Positions 1 to 6,988 of a stretch of DNA of 35,500 nucleotides are shown in pieces. Where the stretch lies: assembly GCA_002869845.2 (NCBI GenBank), contig NEWS02000007.1:1-35500 (forward strand), in the 5' to 3' direction. This DNA is from Nitrospira sp. CG24B. GTDB lineage: Bacteria > Nitrospirota > Nitrospiria > Nitrospirales > Nitrospiraceae. Below the pieces are notes generated by a model. The model made no database searches. It saw only the letters and a program-made list of their open reading frames with translations, and was not told the origin of the DNA. Within the stretch, counting starts at the first letter, position 1. Every line of letters starts with the position of its first letter. A program made the translations under genes and the position numbers.

Positions 1-61
1 AGACTATAGCCGTGCTCAAGATGAGTTCGACAAATGGATTCATTCCCCCGTACTCGGTCGG

Positions 62-213
62 TTAAAAGATGAAATCGGGAAACAACGCGTGCCAGCACGC
101 TAAGAAACTGCTGCCGATCCTCATCATCGAGAAAGCTGTCTTGGTGCGCATCCCCCCCGGGCGGTGACGTAATAGAGCACCCCGGGGAATTCTATACGGA
201 GTGGCCGAGCCAC
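62..213 (-). pseudogene. RAYT (REP-associated tyrosine transposase) N-terminal remnant 1
   Basis: Read on the minus strand, the stretch begins ARPLRIEFPGVLYYVTARG and, after a one-base shift near the run of Gs at about 155-160, continues DSFLDDEDRQQFLSVLARVV. This is the N-terminal signature of the RAYT / IS200-like Y1 transposase family (typical form MARPLRIEFPGA-YHVTARGN). The frameshift and the loss of everything after the VVSRF motif, including the HUH histidines and catalytic Tyr, make it a dead fragment. It ends abruptly at about position 62, where the unrelated sequence at 1-60 begins. The family assignment is secure from residue pattern; the exact edges are approximate. Confidence 0.72.
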
Positions 214-367
214 GGGATGAGCCTAGCTCACCGGCGATACACATTACAAAATCTGATCCTGCTTTACTTTTGTGAAAGCCGGGTCGAATCAAATACATCT
301 CTCCTTAGGGTAGAGCTACATTTCAACGCTATCTCTGGGATGCCAGGAAATCACAAGGCGACAGACT

Positions 368-1687
368 TTAGCCCTCCGACTCAATCGGCCGGTGATGTCC
401 TGAGATTCCGAGGCTCACCGTCATAGCACCGGCCAAGACCATTGCAAGTTTCCCTACACCAAACGGAAGTGATTCGGTCACGAGGTAGAATGGTGCGGCA
501 CCGAGCATTCCGGCGAGAAGTGCCAGCATGATGGCACTTCCTCTGGATGTCGTCTTCACGATGCCGATGACAGCAATCGCACAAAGACCACCGAACAGGG
601 CGGAAGCGATTGGCACCCCCGTATCGCACAGCAAAGGGATGAAACAGCCTGCCGCCGCGAGATTGGATCGACCCCGTGCTTGCCCATCCACGTAGACTCG
701 CGAAACTGCCCCATCGAACGTCGCGACCACAAGAATGGGGCGCTGAGCCACAAAAACAGGCGACGTTTCAACGTGCGGATGCATAGCATTGAGTCCGGTG
801 ATGACTGTCCGTATTCTGAAGACCAGTCGAGCATCTTCCTGCCCCAGATCGAAATTCCGATTGAATTGATCGGCGGAAAAGCTCATCAACCGAGCCGGAC
901 CATTTTGGCGGGCATTCGCAGTCGTGACTTTTGCAATGATAGTGAACCCGTTGCGTGTGATCGCCGAATGAAGAAATCGACGGGCGACATCCGGCGAAAG
1001 CCGACTAGCCTCCCCTCCGTCCAGCGTTATGGACTGCGGGAGGATGTACGCCCCGCGAGTGAGCAGTGAGGCTCGAACCGATGGATCAGCGACATCGCTA
1101 AGGTCGTGAACTTCCGTGCCTGACAGTGGCGCAGGCACGAGAGCTAGTTCCAATATGGCGCCACGCCAGGGGCGGTCCGAAGTTCGTTCATTGCCAAGGA
1201 GCAGTTCGAAGTCGGGGTTCCAATTTGAGAGATTACTGGGTCGAGCAGGTGCTACCCACAGGGCAAGCAGCATCACAACGCCCAAGACGGCAAACGTGGT
1301 CAGTCGCTGGTCGATGGGAAATACATCGGGCGTACCGCGTCCTGAATGCGCCAGTCGCCGAGCCAATAGAACGCCGCACGCTGTCCCAAGTACGTTTGCC
1401 AACACATCGAAGGCTGACCCAAACCGCTCGAAGTGCCAGATCTGTAGGATCTCAATGGCGGTCGAAAGTATCGCCGCTCCCGCCAGGCCGACAAGCAAAG
1501 ATCGCCTCCAGAGCGCCAATCCCAGCGGAGCATAAAGCAGCACGTTATTCAAAAAGTCTCCAATATCGAACCCGTTAGACCACATGACCGGCCCGCGGAA
1601 CTCAACGGGCACTGCCGTGCAGAACATGATGACGGCTAGAGCTAACGGCAACAACCGGAGTCGACGTCCTCGGTGAGTTGTCAACAT
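368..1687 (-). CDS. VanZ-family membrane protein with LamG-like domain
   Basis: 439 aa. The N-terminal ~115 residues carry VanZ-type features: a first hydrophobic helix (about 10-28), the NNVLLYAPLGLAL segment, an acidic IEILQ segment and a D-x-xANxxGT motif, all in hydrophobic helices. Residues ~150-355 look like a concanavalin/LamG-type beta-sandwich domain (for example RLMSFSADQFNRNFDLGQE and ILVVATFDGAVSRVYVDG). At least two more hydrophobic helices follow at the C-terminus (~365-430). The ATG has a good ribosome site (AGGAGA about 6 nt upstream). VanZ domains occur in glycopeptide-resistance and other envelope proteins, but the biochemical function is not established; the LamG part suggests glycan binding on the outer face (inference). 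The gene stands alone between two RAYT remnants and is intact. Confidence 0.8.
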   Translation of the reverse strand: MLTTHRGRRLRLLPLALAVIMFCTAVPVEFRGPVMWSNGFDIGDFLNNVLLYAPLGLALWRRSLLVGLAGAAILSTAIEILQIWHFERFGSAFDVLANVLGTACGVLLARRLAHSGRGTPDVFPIDQRLTTFAVLGVVMLLALWVAPARPSNLSNWNPDFELLLGNERTSDRPWRGAILELALVPAPLSGTEVHDLSDVADPSVRASLLTRGAYILPQSITLDGGEASRLSPDVARRFLHSAITRNGFTIIAKVTTANARQNGPARLMSFSADQFNRNFDLGQEDARLVFRIRTVITGLNAMHPHVETSPVFVAQRPILVVATFDGAVSRVYVDGQARGRSNLAAAGCFIPLLCDTGVPIASALFGGLCAIAVIGIVKTTSRGSAIMLALLAGMLGAAPFYLVTESLPFGVGKLAMVLAGAMTVSLGISGHHRPIESEG

Positions 1688-1766
1688 GCCGCTTCTCCTC
1701 TTACCTTCTACAGGCTAGTCCACAAAGAACTGCATGAGCCGTTGAATGAGGCTCCCCCGCAGCAAG

Positions 1767-1798
1767 CTTCGGAGTATCACAGATACATAGCTCCGAAG
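1767..1798. repeat. Stem-loop in the vanZ upstream region
   Basis: CTTCGGAG at 1767-1774 pairs perfectly with CTCCGAAG at 1791-1798. Inside the loop TATC (1775-1778) can pair with GATA (1782-1785). A preceding CTCC at ~1752-1755 could compete for the GGAG arm, so two alternative hairpins are possible. It lies 80 nt upstream of the vanZ-type start codon. It could be a degraded mobile-element end, a terminator-like structure or an operator; no T-tract follows in either direction, so a classical terminator is unlikely. Confidence 0.5.
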
Positions 1799-1827
1799 AC
1801 CTTTCGGAAACAGAAAAAGAACAATAA

Positions 1828-1850
1828 GGATCAGATCTTAGATTGTGCGT
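1828..1850 (+). repeat. REP-like motif copy 1
   Basis: Sequence GGATCAGATCTTAGATTGTGCG. It is one of four plus-strand copies of a short element with consensus near GG(T)CAGATCTTGNNCTGTGCG. The copies occur only in the non-coding DNA around the RAYT remnants, suggesting a sequence recognised or spread by that transposase family. Confidence 0.5.
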
Positions 1851-1934
1851 TTGCCCAGGTGGAAGACATGATCGCTCTCACGAGCAGTCAGAAAGCTCAT
1901 CGTATTCGGTCGTAGATTGTGGTTACACAATCTC

Positions 1935-1956
1935 GGTCAGATCTTGCACTGTGCAT
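1935..1956 (+). repeat. REP-like motif copy 2
   Basis: Contains GGTCAGATCTTGCACTGTGC followed by AT. Same orientation as copies 1, 3 and 4, about 107 bp after copy 1 and 66 bp before copy 3. Confidence 0.5.
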
Positions 1957-2000
1957 AGAGGAACATCGCCTATCCGGCACGTAAGTCAAATGAAAGGCTA

Positions 2001-2036
2001 GGTCAGATCTTGTTCTGTGCGTCAACTCCCATCTTC
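2001..2036 (+). repeat. REP-like motif copy 3
   Basis: Begins GGTCAGATCTTGTTCTGTGC and continues GTCAACTCCCATCTTC. Copy 4 at 3551 shares the longer form, including GTCAACTtCCcTCTTC, so these two are more closely related than copies 1 and 2. The stretch 2037-2227 beyond it holds no gene that I can recognise. Confidence 0.55.
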
Positions 2037-2227
2037 AGCAGGAAAATCTCCCCTGATAGTTGCCTAGGCCATCGCAGTTGTAACGAACGTGCCGATTCAC
2101 CAATGTGCCCGACGATGGTAGGATTGTGTTACTGATCCAGCCATGAACAAATGCCCAATGCAATTCTAAAAACGGCTCTATTCATGGGCCTTTCAAGAAC
2201 TGGAACACGCACTATTTGAGGCTCTGC

Positions 2228-2452
2228 TCAGTAGGAGAGATTGCCATCTGACGTTTCCACTACCAGATGAAAGTGGTTATCCATCAGGCGATAGGCATGG
2301 AGCAGGCGATCAAACCGGGAAACGACGCGTGACAGCACCGCGGGAAACTGCTGTCGGTCCTCGTCATCCAGTAAAATGTTCTGCCGAGCCTTGCCCCTGG
2401 CCGTGACGTGATAGAACGCCTCAGGGAATTCGATGCGAAGCGGTCAAGCCAA
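2228..2452 (-). pseudogene. RAYT (REP-associated tyrosine transposase) remnant 2
   Basis: The minus strand reads L-A-stop-PLRIEFPEAFYHVTARG, then ILLDDEDRQQFPAVLSRVV, then LMDNHFHLVVET and a stop at 2228-2230. The H-x-H of NHFHL is the HUH metal-binding motif of Y1 transposases. The third codon has become TGA, the original ATG is TTG, and the C-terminal half with the catalytic tyrosine is missing, so the copy is inactive. It is about 70% identical by eye to remnant 1 at 62-213 and lies in the same orientation on the other side of the vanZ-type gene, so the two are separate old insertions rather than a recent duplication. Confidence 0.8.
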
Positions 2453-2563
2453 GTAGGACAATCCATCTCACCATTGATGCACCGAACACAATATAACCCT
2501 CATTACGTTCATGTGTGTCACTTTTTTATTTTAAGGTGGGCAGGCGGCTAAACAGGAGCTATC

Positions 2564-2620
2564 ATGAGAAGTCGCGCACTGGATTTCGGCTTCGAATTCG
2601 AGGAAGGTCACGTTGGGTGA
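2564..2620 (+). CDS. Possible 18-codon upstream leader ORF
   Basis: ATG at 2564 has a strong ribosome site (AGGAG at 2554-2558, 5-nt spacing) and encodes MRSRALDFGFEFEEGHVG before TGA at 2618-2620. That stop overlaps the GTG start of the next gene in a GTGA arrangement (2617-2620), the geometry expected for translational coupling. Alternatively the ATG is the original start of the downstream gene and a one-base indel has separated them. No homology is recognised. Confidence 0.35.
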   Translation: MRSRALDFGFEFEEGHVG

Positions 2621-3480
2621 TACGGACAATACCAAGAACTCTGGCCTTGCTCAGTGTCATCCTCACCGCATCGGCATGGCTGTTATTCGGCCACGTACGG
2701 GTGGAAGCTGCCAACCTAGAAACCGGGCTCCTGTGCAGCCAGTGCGAAGAGACCGATCGCTTCGTCCGATTGCAAGGCGCAGCGGTAGAGCCACGCATGG
2801 GAACCGCTCGACCGTTCACGCATCCGTTCGTCCTAAGTCCTGAAGAGTGGGTGTCCCTTCTCAGAGAGCTGCATGTCCAACGTCAAAGCCAAGGACTCCT
2901 GTTACGGGACCCACCCGGACCGATTATCCCGGCCTTCACTGCAGAAGAAATCGGTTATCTCAGCGCAACATTGAGCAAAGCCTTTGCCCAAGCAAAGCCC
3001 AATGAATGGGTGGTATTTGGTCTCAGTGGCCCGACCACGCATGGGATGGCTAAAATTACGACAGGGGGATGGTTCGTGGAAGGATCTTCGCTCCACCTCA
3101 TCTTGGCCAACTATCGGAAAGCTGTGACGATGCGGAGCACCCGTGAATCACTCTGGGAGCATCCGCTCCGCCCAGACGAGGGGGCTGACTACGATCTGGT
3201 TGCAGGGACTCATCATACAATCGTGCGCGACCCCACTGTCAGTTCGAGTCTGTTCTCGTCCCCACCCGCCGAACTGGCTATTTCCTATCAGGCAGCCCTG
3301 TTGGGACAGACGATTGATGTTTCGACACTCAAAGCACCGGCCACACTCTCACCGCGGGTAGCCCCTGCCTCCATGTCGATCGAAGACCGCCTCCGCGCAC
3401 TGAAGCAGTTGCACGCCCTAGGGTTGATCACGGAAGAAGAATACCGCGCCAAAAAGCAGCAGATACTGGATCGGTTCTAA
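2617..3480 (+). CDS. Secreted hypothetical protein with C-terminal SHOCT-like motif
   Basis: 287 aa from the GTG at 2617, which has AGGAAGG at 2601-2607 as ribosome site. This start gives a standard signal peptide (IRTIPRTLALLSVILTASA, cleavage near VEA/AN). The frame is open further upstream to a GTG at 2515, but that would bury the signal. The middle (FTAEEIGYLSATLSKAFAQA followed by KPNEWVVFGLS, later GGWFVEGSSLHLILA) matches the lipoprotein at 27526-28539 position by position, so the two are paralogues of one unnamed family. The last ~35 residues (IEDRLRALKQLHALGLITEE, then EYRAKKQQIL) form a SHOCT-type short helical hairpin. Expected location is periplasm or outer membrane; function unknown. 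Confidence 0.72.
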   Translation: MIRTIPRTLALLSVILTASAWLLFGHVRVEAANLETGLLCSQCEETDRFVRLQGAAVEPRMGTARPFTHPFVLSPEEWVSLLRELHVQRQSQGLLLRDPPGPIIPAFTAEEIGYLSATLSKAFAQAKPNEWVVFGLSGPTTHGMAKITTGGWFVEGSSLHLILANYRKAVTMRSTRESLWEHPLRPDEGADYDLVAGTHHTIVRDPTVSSSLFSSPPAELAISYQAALLGQTIDVSTLKAPATLSPRVAPASMSIEDRLRALKQLHALGLITEEEYRAKKQQILDRF

Positions 3481-3550
3481 GCCATCGTAGACGTCCCGGC
3501 AAAGAGATCTAGAAACACACAACCCCTTTCAGTAAATTTAATGAGTTGGG

Positions 3551-3585
3551 GGCAGATCTTGTTCCGTGCGTCAACTTCCCTCTTC
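3551..3585 (+). repeat. REP-like motif copy 4
   Basis: GGCAGATCTTGTTCCGTGCG followed by TCAACTTCCCTCTTC. It closely matches copy 3 at 2001-2036 over ~35 bp and ends 28 bp before the trpA 3'-end remnant, marking one edge of the MNT-HEPN region. Confidence 0.55.
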
Positions 3586-3612
3586 GACCCGATGGGCTAC
3601 CTTGGTGGGTGC

Positions 3613-3690
3613 CTAGCCCGTCGCCATGGCCGTTTTCAACGATCGGACAAACTCGGCGACCTTCCCCACCATCCCGGGATCCTGTTGTTT
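3613..3690 (-). pseudogene. Decayed partial copy of the trpA 3' end
   Basis: On the minus strand this encodes [20 protein letters not shown] then MATG and TAG. The intact trpA at 4821-5624 ends [20 protein letters not shown] then MATG and TAG. About 20 of 24 residues are identical, and the DNA is roughly 80% identical by eye over ~75 bp. Upstream of QQDP the similarity stops. It is therefore a truncated, diverged second trpA C-terminus lying beyond the mntA-hepT module, in the same orientation as trpA. The divergence is too great for a fresh duplication and fits a remnant displaced by, or brought with, the intervening segment. Confidence 0.8.
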
Positions 3691-3728
3691 CCACACAGAC
3701 CTTGTCCCGATCTGCACAGCTCCAGCAT

Positions 3729-4146
3729 TTAGATCAGCCCAGCCATGGCGGAACGGAACGCCCGTAAATCTTCGAGTCGAGTCGTGATGACGTCATACAC
3801 CTGTCCATAGTCGATCTTCCAATACACGTGAACGAGCAAATTTCTGAAGCGCGCCATCTGCTGCAGGCGGCTAGGAAAGATCCGTGGGGATGAGTCCTGC
3901 CTGTTCCAACGTGGCGAAGCAACCTGCATATTCTTCAGGCACTTGATGCAGTCGTTTCGCCGACACATGAAAGCACAAGGCCAACGCGGCCTCAATCGCG
4001 ATCAGTAGTCGATAACAGGCCACATCACGGGTGTCTTGATTAGAAAGGAATGTCTCGCGAGACAGACGACCGATCTCTTCGAGCCGTCTCAACGATGTAT
4101 CGATTTCAACGCAACGTGCCCGGATGAGGTCCGGATTCAGGCTCAT
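3729..4146 (-). pseudogene. Frameshifted HepT-like HEPN toxin (DUF86 family)
   Basis: The first 91 codons (MSLNPDLIRARCVEIDTSLR to LIPTDLS) run from 4146 to a TAG at 3871-3873. The rest (SRLQQMARFRNLLVHVYWKI to the C-terminus at 3729) is in another frame. Removing one base at the TAG restores an unbroken HepT protein of about 138 aa with the HEPN RNase motif R-x4-H-x-Y (RNLLVHVY). The start overlaps the mntA stop by ATGA, as in intact MNT-HEPN pairs. The toxin half is therefore either inactivated, mis-sequenced, or (less likely) made by +1 frameshifting. The catalytic motif is downstream of the shift, so the short product would lack RNase activity. Confidence 0.78.
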
Positions 4147-4562
4147 GCGGCGAAGGCGTCCTTCGTGCCGTTGCAGAGGAATGGGGCAAGGTCAAGGTAG
4201 CGGCGGGCAACATCTTCCAGCATATCGGTCAAAAATGTTTCGTCTCGACACAGTAACAGCCTCCCTCGCAGCACATGGTAGAGGAACGGCAGCGGCGCCT
4301 CATTGAGCACCCGAATATCAACCGGAAATCCCACAGCGGCTGAGAGCGTTACTAAAAGAGCATCCATCATGTTCATCTGCTGTGCAACCATCGGAACATC
4401 AAGATAAACCCCAACATCCACGTCATGAACCCTATCGGACTCAAGCACCGACCCATACACATACGCAAAGCGCAGCCCCGATACCTTCGCCAATTCAACA
4501 CGGAGCTTCGCCAGCACATCTTCTCGCTGCTCTGGACGAATGGTATAGAGGGCTGTCTTCAT
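4143..4562 (-). CDS. mntA: MntA-like minimal nucleotidyltransferase antitoxin (module 1)
   Basis: 139 aa. Residues ~30-55 hold the nucleotidyltransferase signature: YVYGSVLESDRVHDVDVGVY, that is GS followed by D-x-D. In type VII toxin-antitoxin systems MntA neutralises the HepT RNase by transferring AMP groups to a tyrosine near its active site; that activity is known for the family and inferred here. The GS to DxD spacing is 8 residues, whereas the second MntA in this window has the usual GSX10DXD. The gene overlaps the following hepT by ATGA. An AGGGA just upstream of the ATG serves as ribosome site. The antitoxin is intact although its toxin partner is frameshifted. Confidence 0.82.
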   Translation of the reverse strand: MKTALYTIRPEQREDVLAKLRVELAKVSGLRFAYVYGSVLESDRVHDVDVGVYLDVPMVAQQMNMMDALLVTLSAAVGFPVDIRVLNEAPLPFLYHVLRGRLLLCRDETFLTDMLEDVARRYLDLAPFLCNGTKDAFAA

Positions 4563-4604
4563 GATGTCCCTGACTCCACCCAGTGCGCACCCTTCATTGG
4601 CGCT

Positions 4605-4633
4605 ATCTTACACCGTCACTATCATGAGGACAA
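4605..4633 (-). promoter_or_regulatory. Predicted promoter of mntA-hepT module 1
   Basis: Minus strand TTGTCC (4633-4628), a 17-bp spacer, and TAAGAT (4610-4605) match sigma-70 type -35 and -10 boxes at 4/6 each. The start site would be near 4598, giving a ~36-nt leader before the mntA ATG. Prediction by eye only. The remaining DNA to trpA (4634-4820) shows only a weak 5-bp hairpin at 4805-4818 and no gene. Confidence 0.45.
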
Positions 4634-4820
4634 GAAACCCTGATCAGCATGGAGGAAACCAGCATGTCAGGGAAGGACTCGCCTCCGGTCGCGGTTCTGT
4701 CAGAGCTATGACTTATAGTGGGGTTGAATGAAGACAAGCATCGGTCGCTAAATAAACGCGCATACGCATGCGACGAGATATCACGACCTTCAGCCAATCA
4801 TGCAGTGTGTAGCCACACCA

Positions 4821-5624
4821 CTAGCCTGTGGCCATGGCTGATTTCAGTGATCGGACAAACTCGGCGACGTTCCCGATCATCTTGGGATCTTGCTGGTGGG
4901 ACGCAATACGTTTCACGATAGCGCTACCGACAATCACCCCATCCGCCACCTTCGACACCCGCGCCGCATCCTCCGGCGTCGCCACTCCGAACCCGACGGC
5001 GACTGGAGCGGTGGAGACTTTCCGGAGTTTTTTGACATTGTCTTGGACGTCGCCCACGTTGCTCAACTTCGACCCGGTAATGCCAGTCAGCGAAACGTAG
5101 TAGACAAATCCATGCGACTCTCTCGCCACAAGTTTTCGCCGGCTGGGTGTGCTGGTCGGCGCCAACAGGAAAATGAGCGGCAGTCCGGCTGCATCCGCCG
5201 GGCCTTTGAGCGGCCCCGCTTCATCCGGCGGCATATCCGGTACGATCAATCCATCCACTCCGGCAGCGCCTGCCGCCTTGCAAAACTGATCACAGCCCAT
5301 GGCGTGGATGGAGTTGTAGTACAACATCAAGACGATCGGGATCTCTGTGCGCTGCCTCAGTGACTTCACCGAATCCAAGATTTTCCGAAGCGAAGTCCCG
5401 TTCTTCAAAGCCCGCTCAGCGGCCTGCTGAATGACCGGCCCATCGGCAATCGGATCGGAGAAGGGCACGCCCAATTCGATGACGTCAGCGCCTGCCTGCT
5501 CTAGGGCCACGACCAACTGTTCTGTTTCAGCCAATCCAGGATCCCCGGCCATAAGGTAGGCAATGAGCGCTTTCTCCTTCTTATCACGCAATCTCTGAAA
5601 CGTGGTTTCCAGCCGTCGGCTCAT
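4821..5624 (-). CDS. trpA: Tryptophan synthase alpha chain
   Basis: 267 aa, the normal length. It cleaves indole-3-glycerol phosphate to indole and glyceraldehyde-3-phosphate and passes indole to TrpB. The catalytic Glu50 ([11 protein letters not shown]) and Asp61 ([10 protein letters not shown]) and the phosphate-binding loops ([21 protein letters not shown]) are present. The start codon overlaps the trpB stop by ATGA, consistent with coupled translation of the two subunits. It is the last gene of the trp operon. Its 3' end has a diverged partial copy 1.1 kb further downstream (3613-3690), with an MNT-HEPN module between them. Confidence 0.97.
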   Translation of the reverse strand: MSRRLETTFQRLRDKKEKALIAYLMAGDPGLAETEQLVVALEQAGADVIELGVPFSDPIADGPVIQQAAERALKNGTSLRKILDSVKSLRQRTEIPIVLMLYYNSIHAMGCDQFCKAAGAAGVDGLIVPDMPPDEAGPLKGPADAAGLPLIFLLAPTSTPSRRKLVARESHGFVYYVSLTGITGSKLSNVGDVQDNVKKLRKVSTAPVAVGFGVATPEDAARVSKVADGVIVGSAIVKRIASHQQDPKMIGNVAEFVRSLKSAMATG

Positions 5625-6814
5625 AACTCCACCCCTCGCATCCTCGCCACTTGTTGCACATCCTTATCCCCACGACCGGATAAGTTGGCGATGATGACTT
5701 GTGACTTTTTCAGCTTCGGGGCCAGTTTGATGACATGCGCGATGGCATGCGCACTTTCCAACGCCGGAATGATCCCTTCTTCACACGCCAGCAGATCAAA
5801 GGCGGTCATCGCCTCGGTATCTGTCGCATAGGTGTACTCGATCCGACCTTGGTCATGATAGAGGCTGTGTTCAGGCCCAACCGCCGCATAATCCAGACCG
5901 GCCGAGACGGAATGGGTCAGATTGATTTGACCATTCTCGTCCTGAAGCAGGTACGTCATGGTGCCTTGCAACACTCCCGGCTTGCCGCCTGAGAACCGCG
6001 CAGCATGTTTGCCGCTCACAATCCCACTCCCTCCAGCTTCCACGCCGACCATCTTGACCTTGGGGTCGCGGAGGAATGGATGAAACAGCCCAATGGAATT
6101 GCTCCCGCCCCCGACACAGGCCACGAGATAATCCGGCAACTTCCCTTCCGCCGCCAGAATTTGTTTCCGCGCCTCTTTGCCAATAATCGCCTGAAAATCT
6201 CGGATCATCATGGGATAGGGATGTGCGCCTAACACTGACCCGAGAATGTAATGGGTCGTCCGCACGTTTGTCGTCCAATCACGCATGGCTTCGCTAATGG
6301 CATCCTTGAGTGTTCGGCTGCCTGCATCGACACCAGTTACTTTCGCACCGAGTAGCCGCATGCGGAAGACATTCAATGCCTGACGTTGCATATCCTCCGT
6401 GCCCATGTAGACTTCACACTCCAGCCCAAACATCGCGGCTGCCGTCGCAGTGGCCACTCCATGCTGACCGGCACCGGTCTCAGCAATGATCCGTCGCTTG
6501 TTCATGCGCATGGCCAGCAGCACTTGGCCGATGGCATTGTTGATCTTATGTGCGCCAGTATGGCACAGGTCTTCTCGTTTCAGATAAATCTTTGCGCCGC
6601 CCAACTTCTTGGTCAGCCGATCCGCACGATAGAGACTCGTTGGACGCCCGACATACTGCTTGAGGTAGTAGGCCAGGTCAGCTTGAAATCGACGGTCCTT
6701 CTTCGCCTTGAGATACTCCGCTTCCAATTCGAGGAGCGCCGGCATGAGGGTTTCCGGCACATAGCGACCCCCGTAGGGTCCGAATCGGCCATGGCTATCT
6801 GGGAGCATCGGCAT
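5621..6814 (-). CDS. trpB: Tryptophan synthase beta chain
   Basis: 397 aa from the ATG at 6814, which follows an AGGAGGAG ribosome site. The open frame extends upstream to 6874, but those codons lie in the palindromic repeat and are not conserved. It condenses indole with serine using PLP. Lys90 in [10 protein letters not shown] is the PLP lysine, and GGGSNSIG is the PLP phosphate loop. The N-terminus ([20 protein letters not shown]) is the classical TrpB1 form that partners TrpA, not the TrpB2 salvage form. It overlaps trpA by 4 bp and is separated from trpF by the repeat at 6837-6959. Confidence 0.97.
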   Translation of the reverse strand: MPMLPDSHGRFGPYGGRYVPETLMPALLELEAEYLKAKKDRRFQADLAYYLKQYVGRPTSLYRADRLTKKLGGAKIYLKREDLCHTGAHKINNAIGQVLLAMRMNKRRIIAETGAGQHGVATATAAAMFGLECEVYMGTEDMQRQALNVFRMRLLGAKVTGVDAGSRTLKDAISEAMRDWTTNVRTTHYILGSVLGAHPYPMMIRDFQAIIGKEARKQILAAEGKLPDYLVACVGGGSNSIGLFHPFLRDPKVKMVGVEAGGSGIVSGKHAARFSGGKPGVLQGTMTYLLQDENGQINLTHSVSAGLDYAAVGPEHSLYHDQGRIEYTYATDTEAMTAFDLLACEEGIIPALESAHAIAHVIKLAPKLKKSQVIIANLSGRGDKDVQQVARMRGVEL

Positions 6815-6836
6815 GTGAACGTCTCCTCCTGAATGG

Positions 6837-6959
6837 CAGGACGTTGAAAAAACCTCCCTGCGTCGTTCTTGCATCGCTCAGAGGCTCAACATACGGCGCA
6901 GAGTATGCTTCGCCCCTTCGCTCGCTGCGGCCTAGCTGGAAGGATTTTTGAACATCCTG
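6837..6959 (-). repeat. ~123-bp palindromic dispersed repeat, copy B (trpF/trpB gap)
   Basis: Ends are inverted repeats: CAGGACGTTGAAAAAACC at 6837 and, on the other strand, CAGGATGTTCAAAAATCC from 6959. The interior matches copy A (9502-9626) in inverted orientation, including AGGCCGCAGCGAGCGA and GTTGAGCCTCTGAGCGATGC. It fills almost the whole trpF-trpB spacer, ending 22 bp before the trpB ATG. With no coding capacity and terminal inverted repeats it resembles a MITE or REP-type element, here embedded in an operon, where its RNA could fold into a long hairpin. Confidence 0.85.
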
Positions 6960-6988
6960 CAGAATCTGCACGAGTATAGCTACGGCGC

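Noticed and set aside
2..103. Open frame from the window edge reading DYSRAQDEFDKWIHSPVLGR and stopping at 103
   Set aside because: It could be the tail of a gene cut by the window, but its last part is antisense to the RAYT remnant and no family is recognised; too short to support.
217..426. Plus-strand open frame of 69 codons over the vanZ gene end
   Set aside because: Overlaps the RAYT remnant and the vanZ-type gene antisense, with no signal or homology.
3541..3732. Plus-strand open frame of 63 codons
   Set aside because: It is antisense to the trpA 3'-end remnant and begins inside the REP-like motif region.
4805..4818. Hairpin GTGTG/CACAC just after trpA as a terminator
   Set aside because: Only a 5-bp stem and no T-tract follows on the minus strand.
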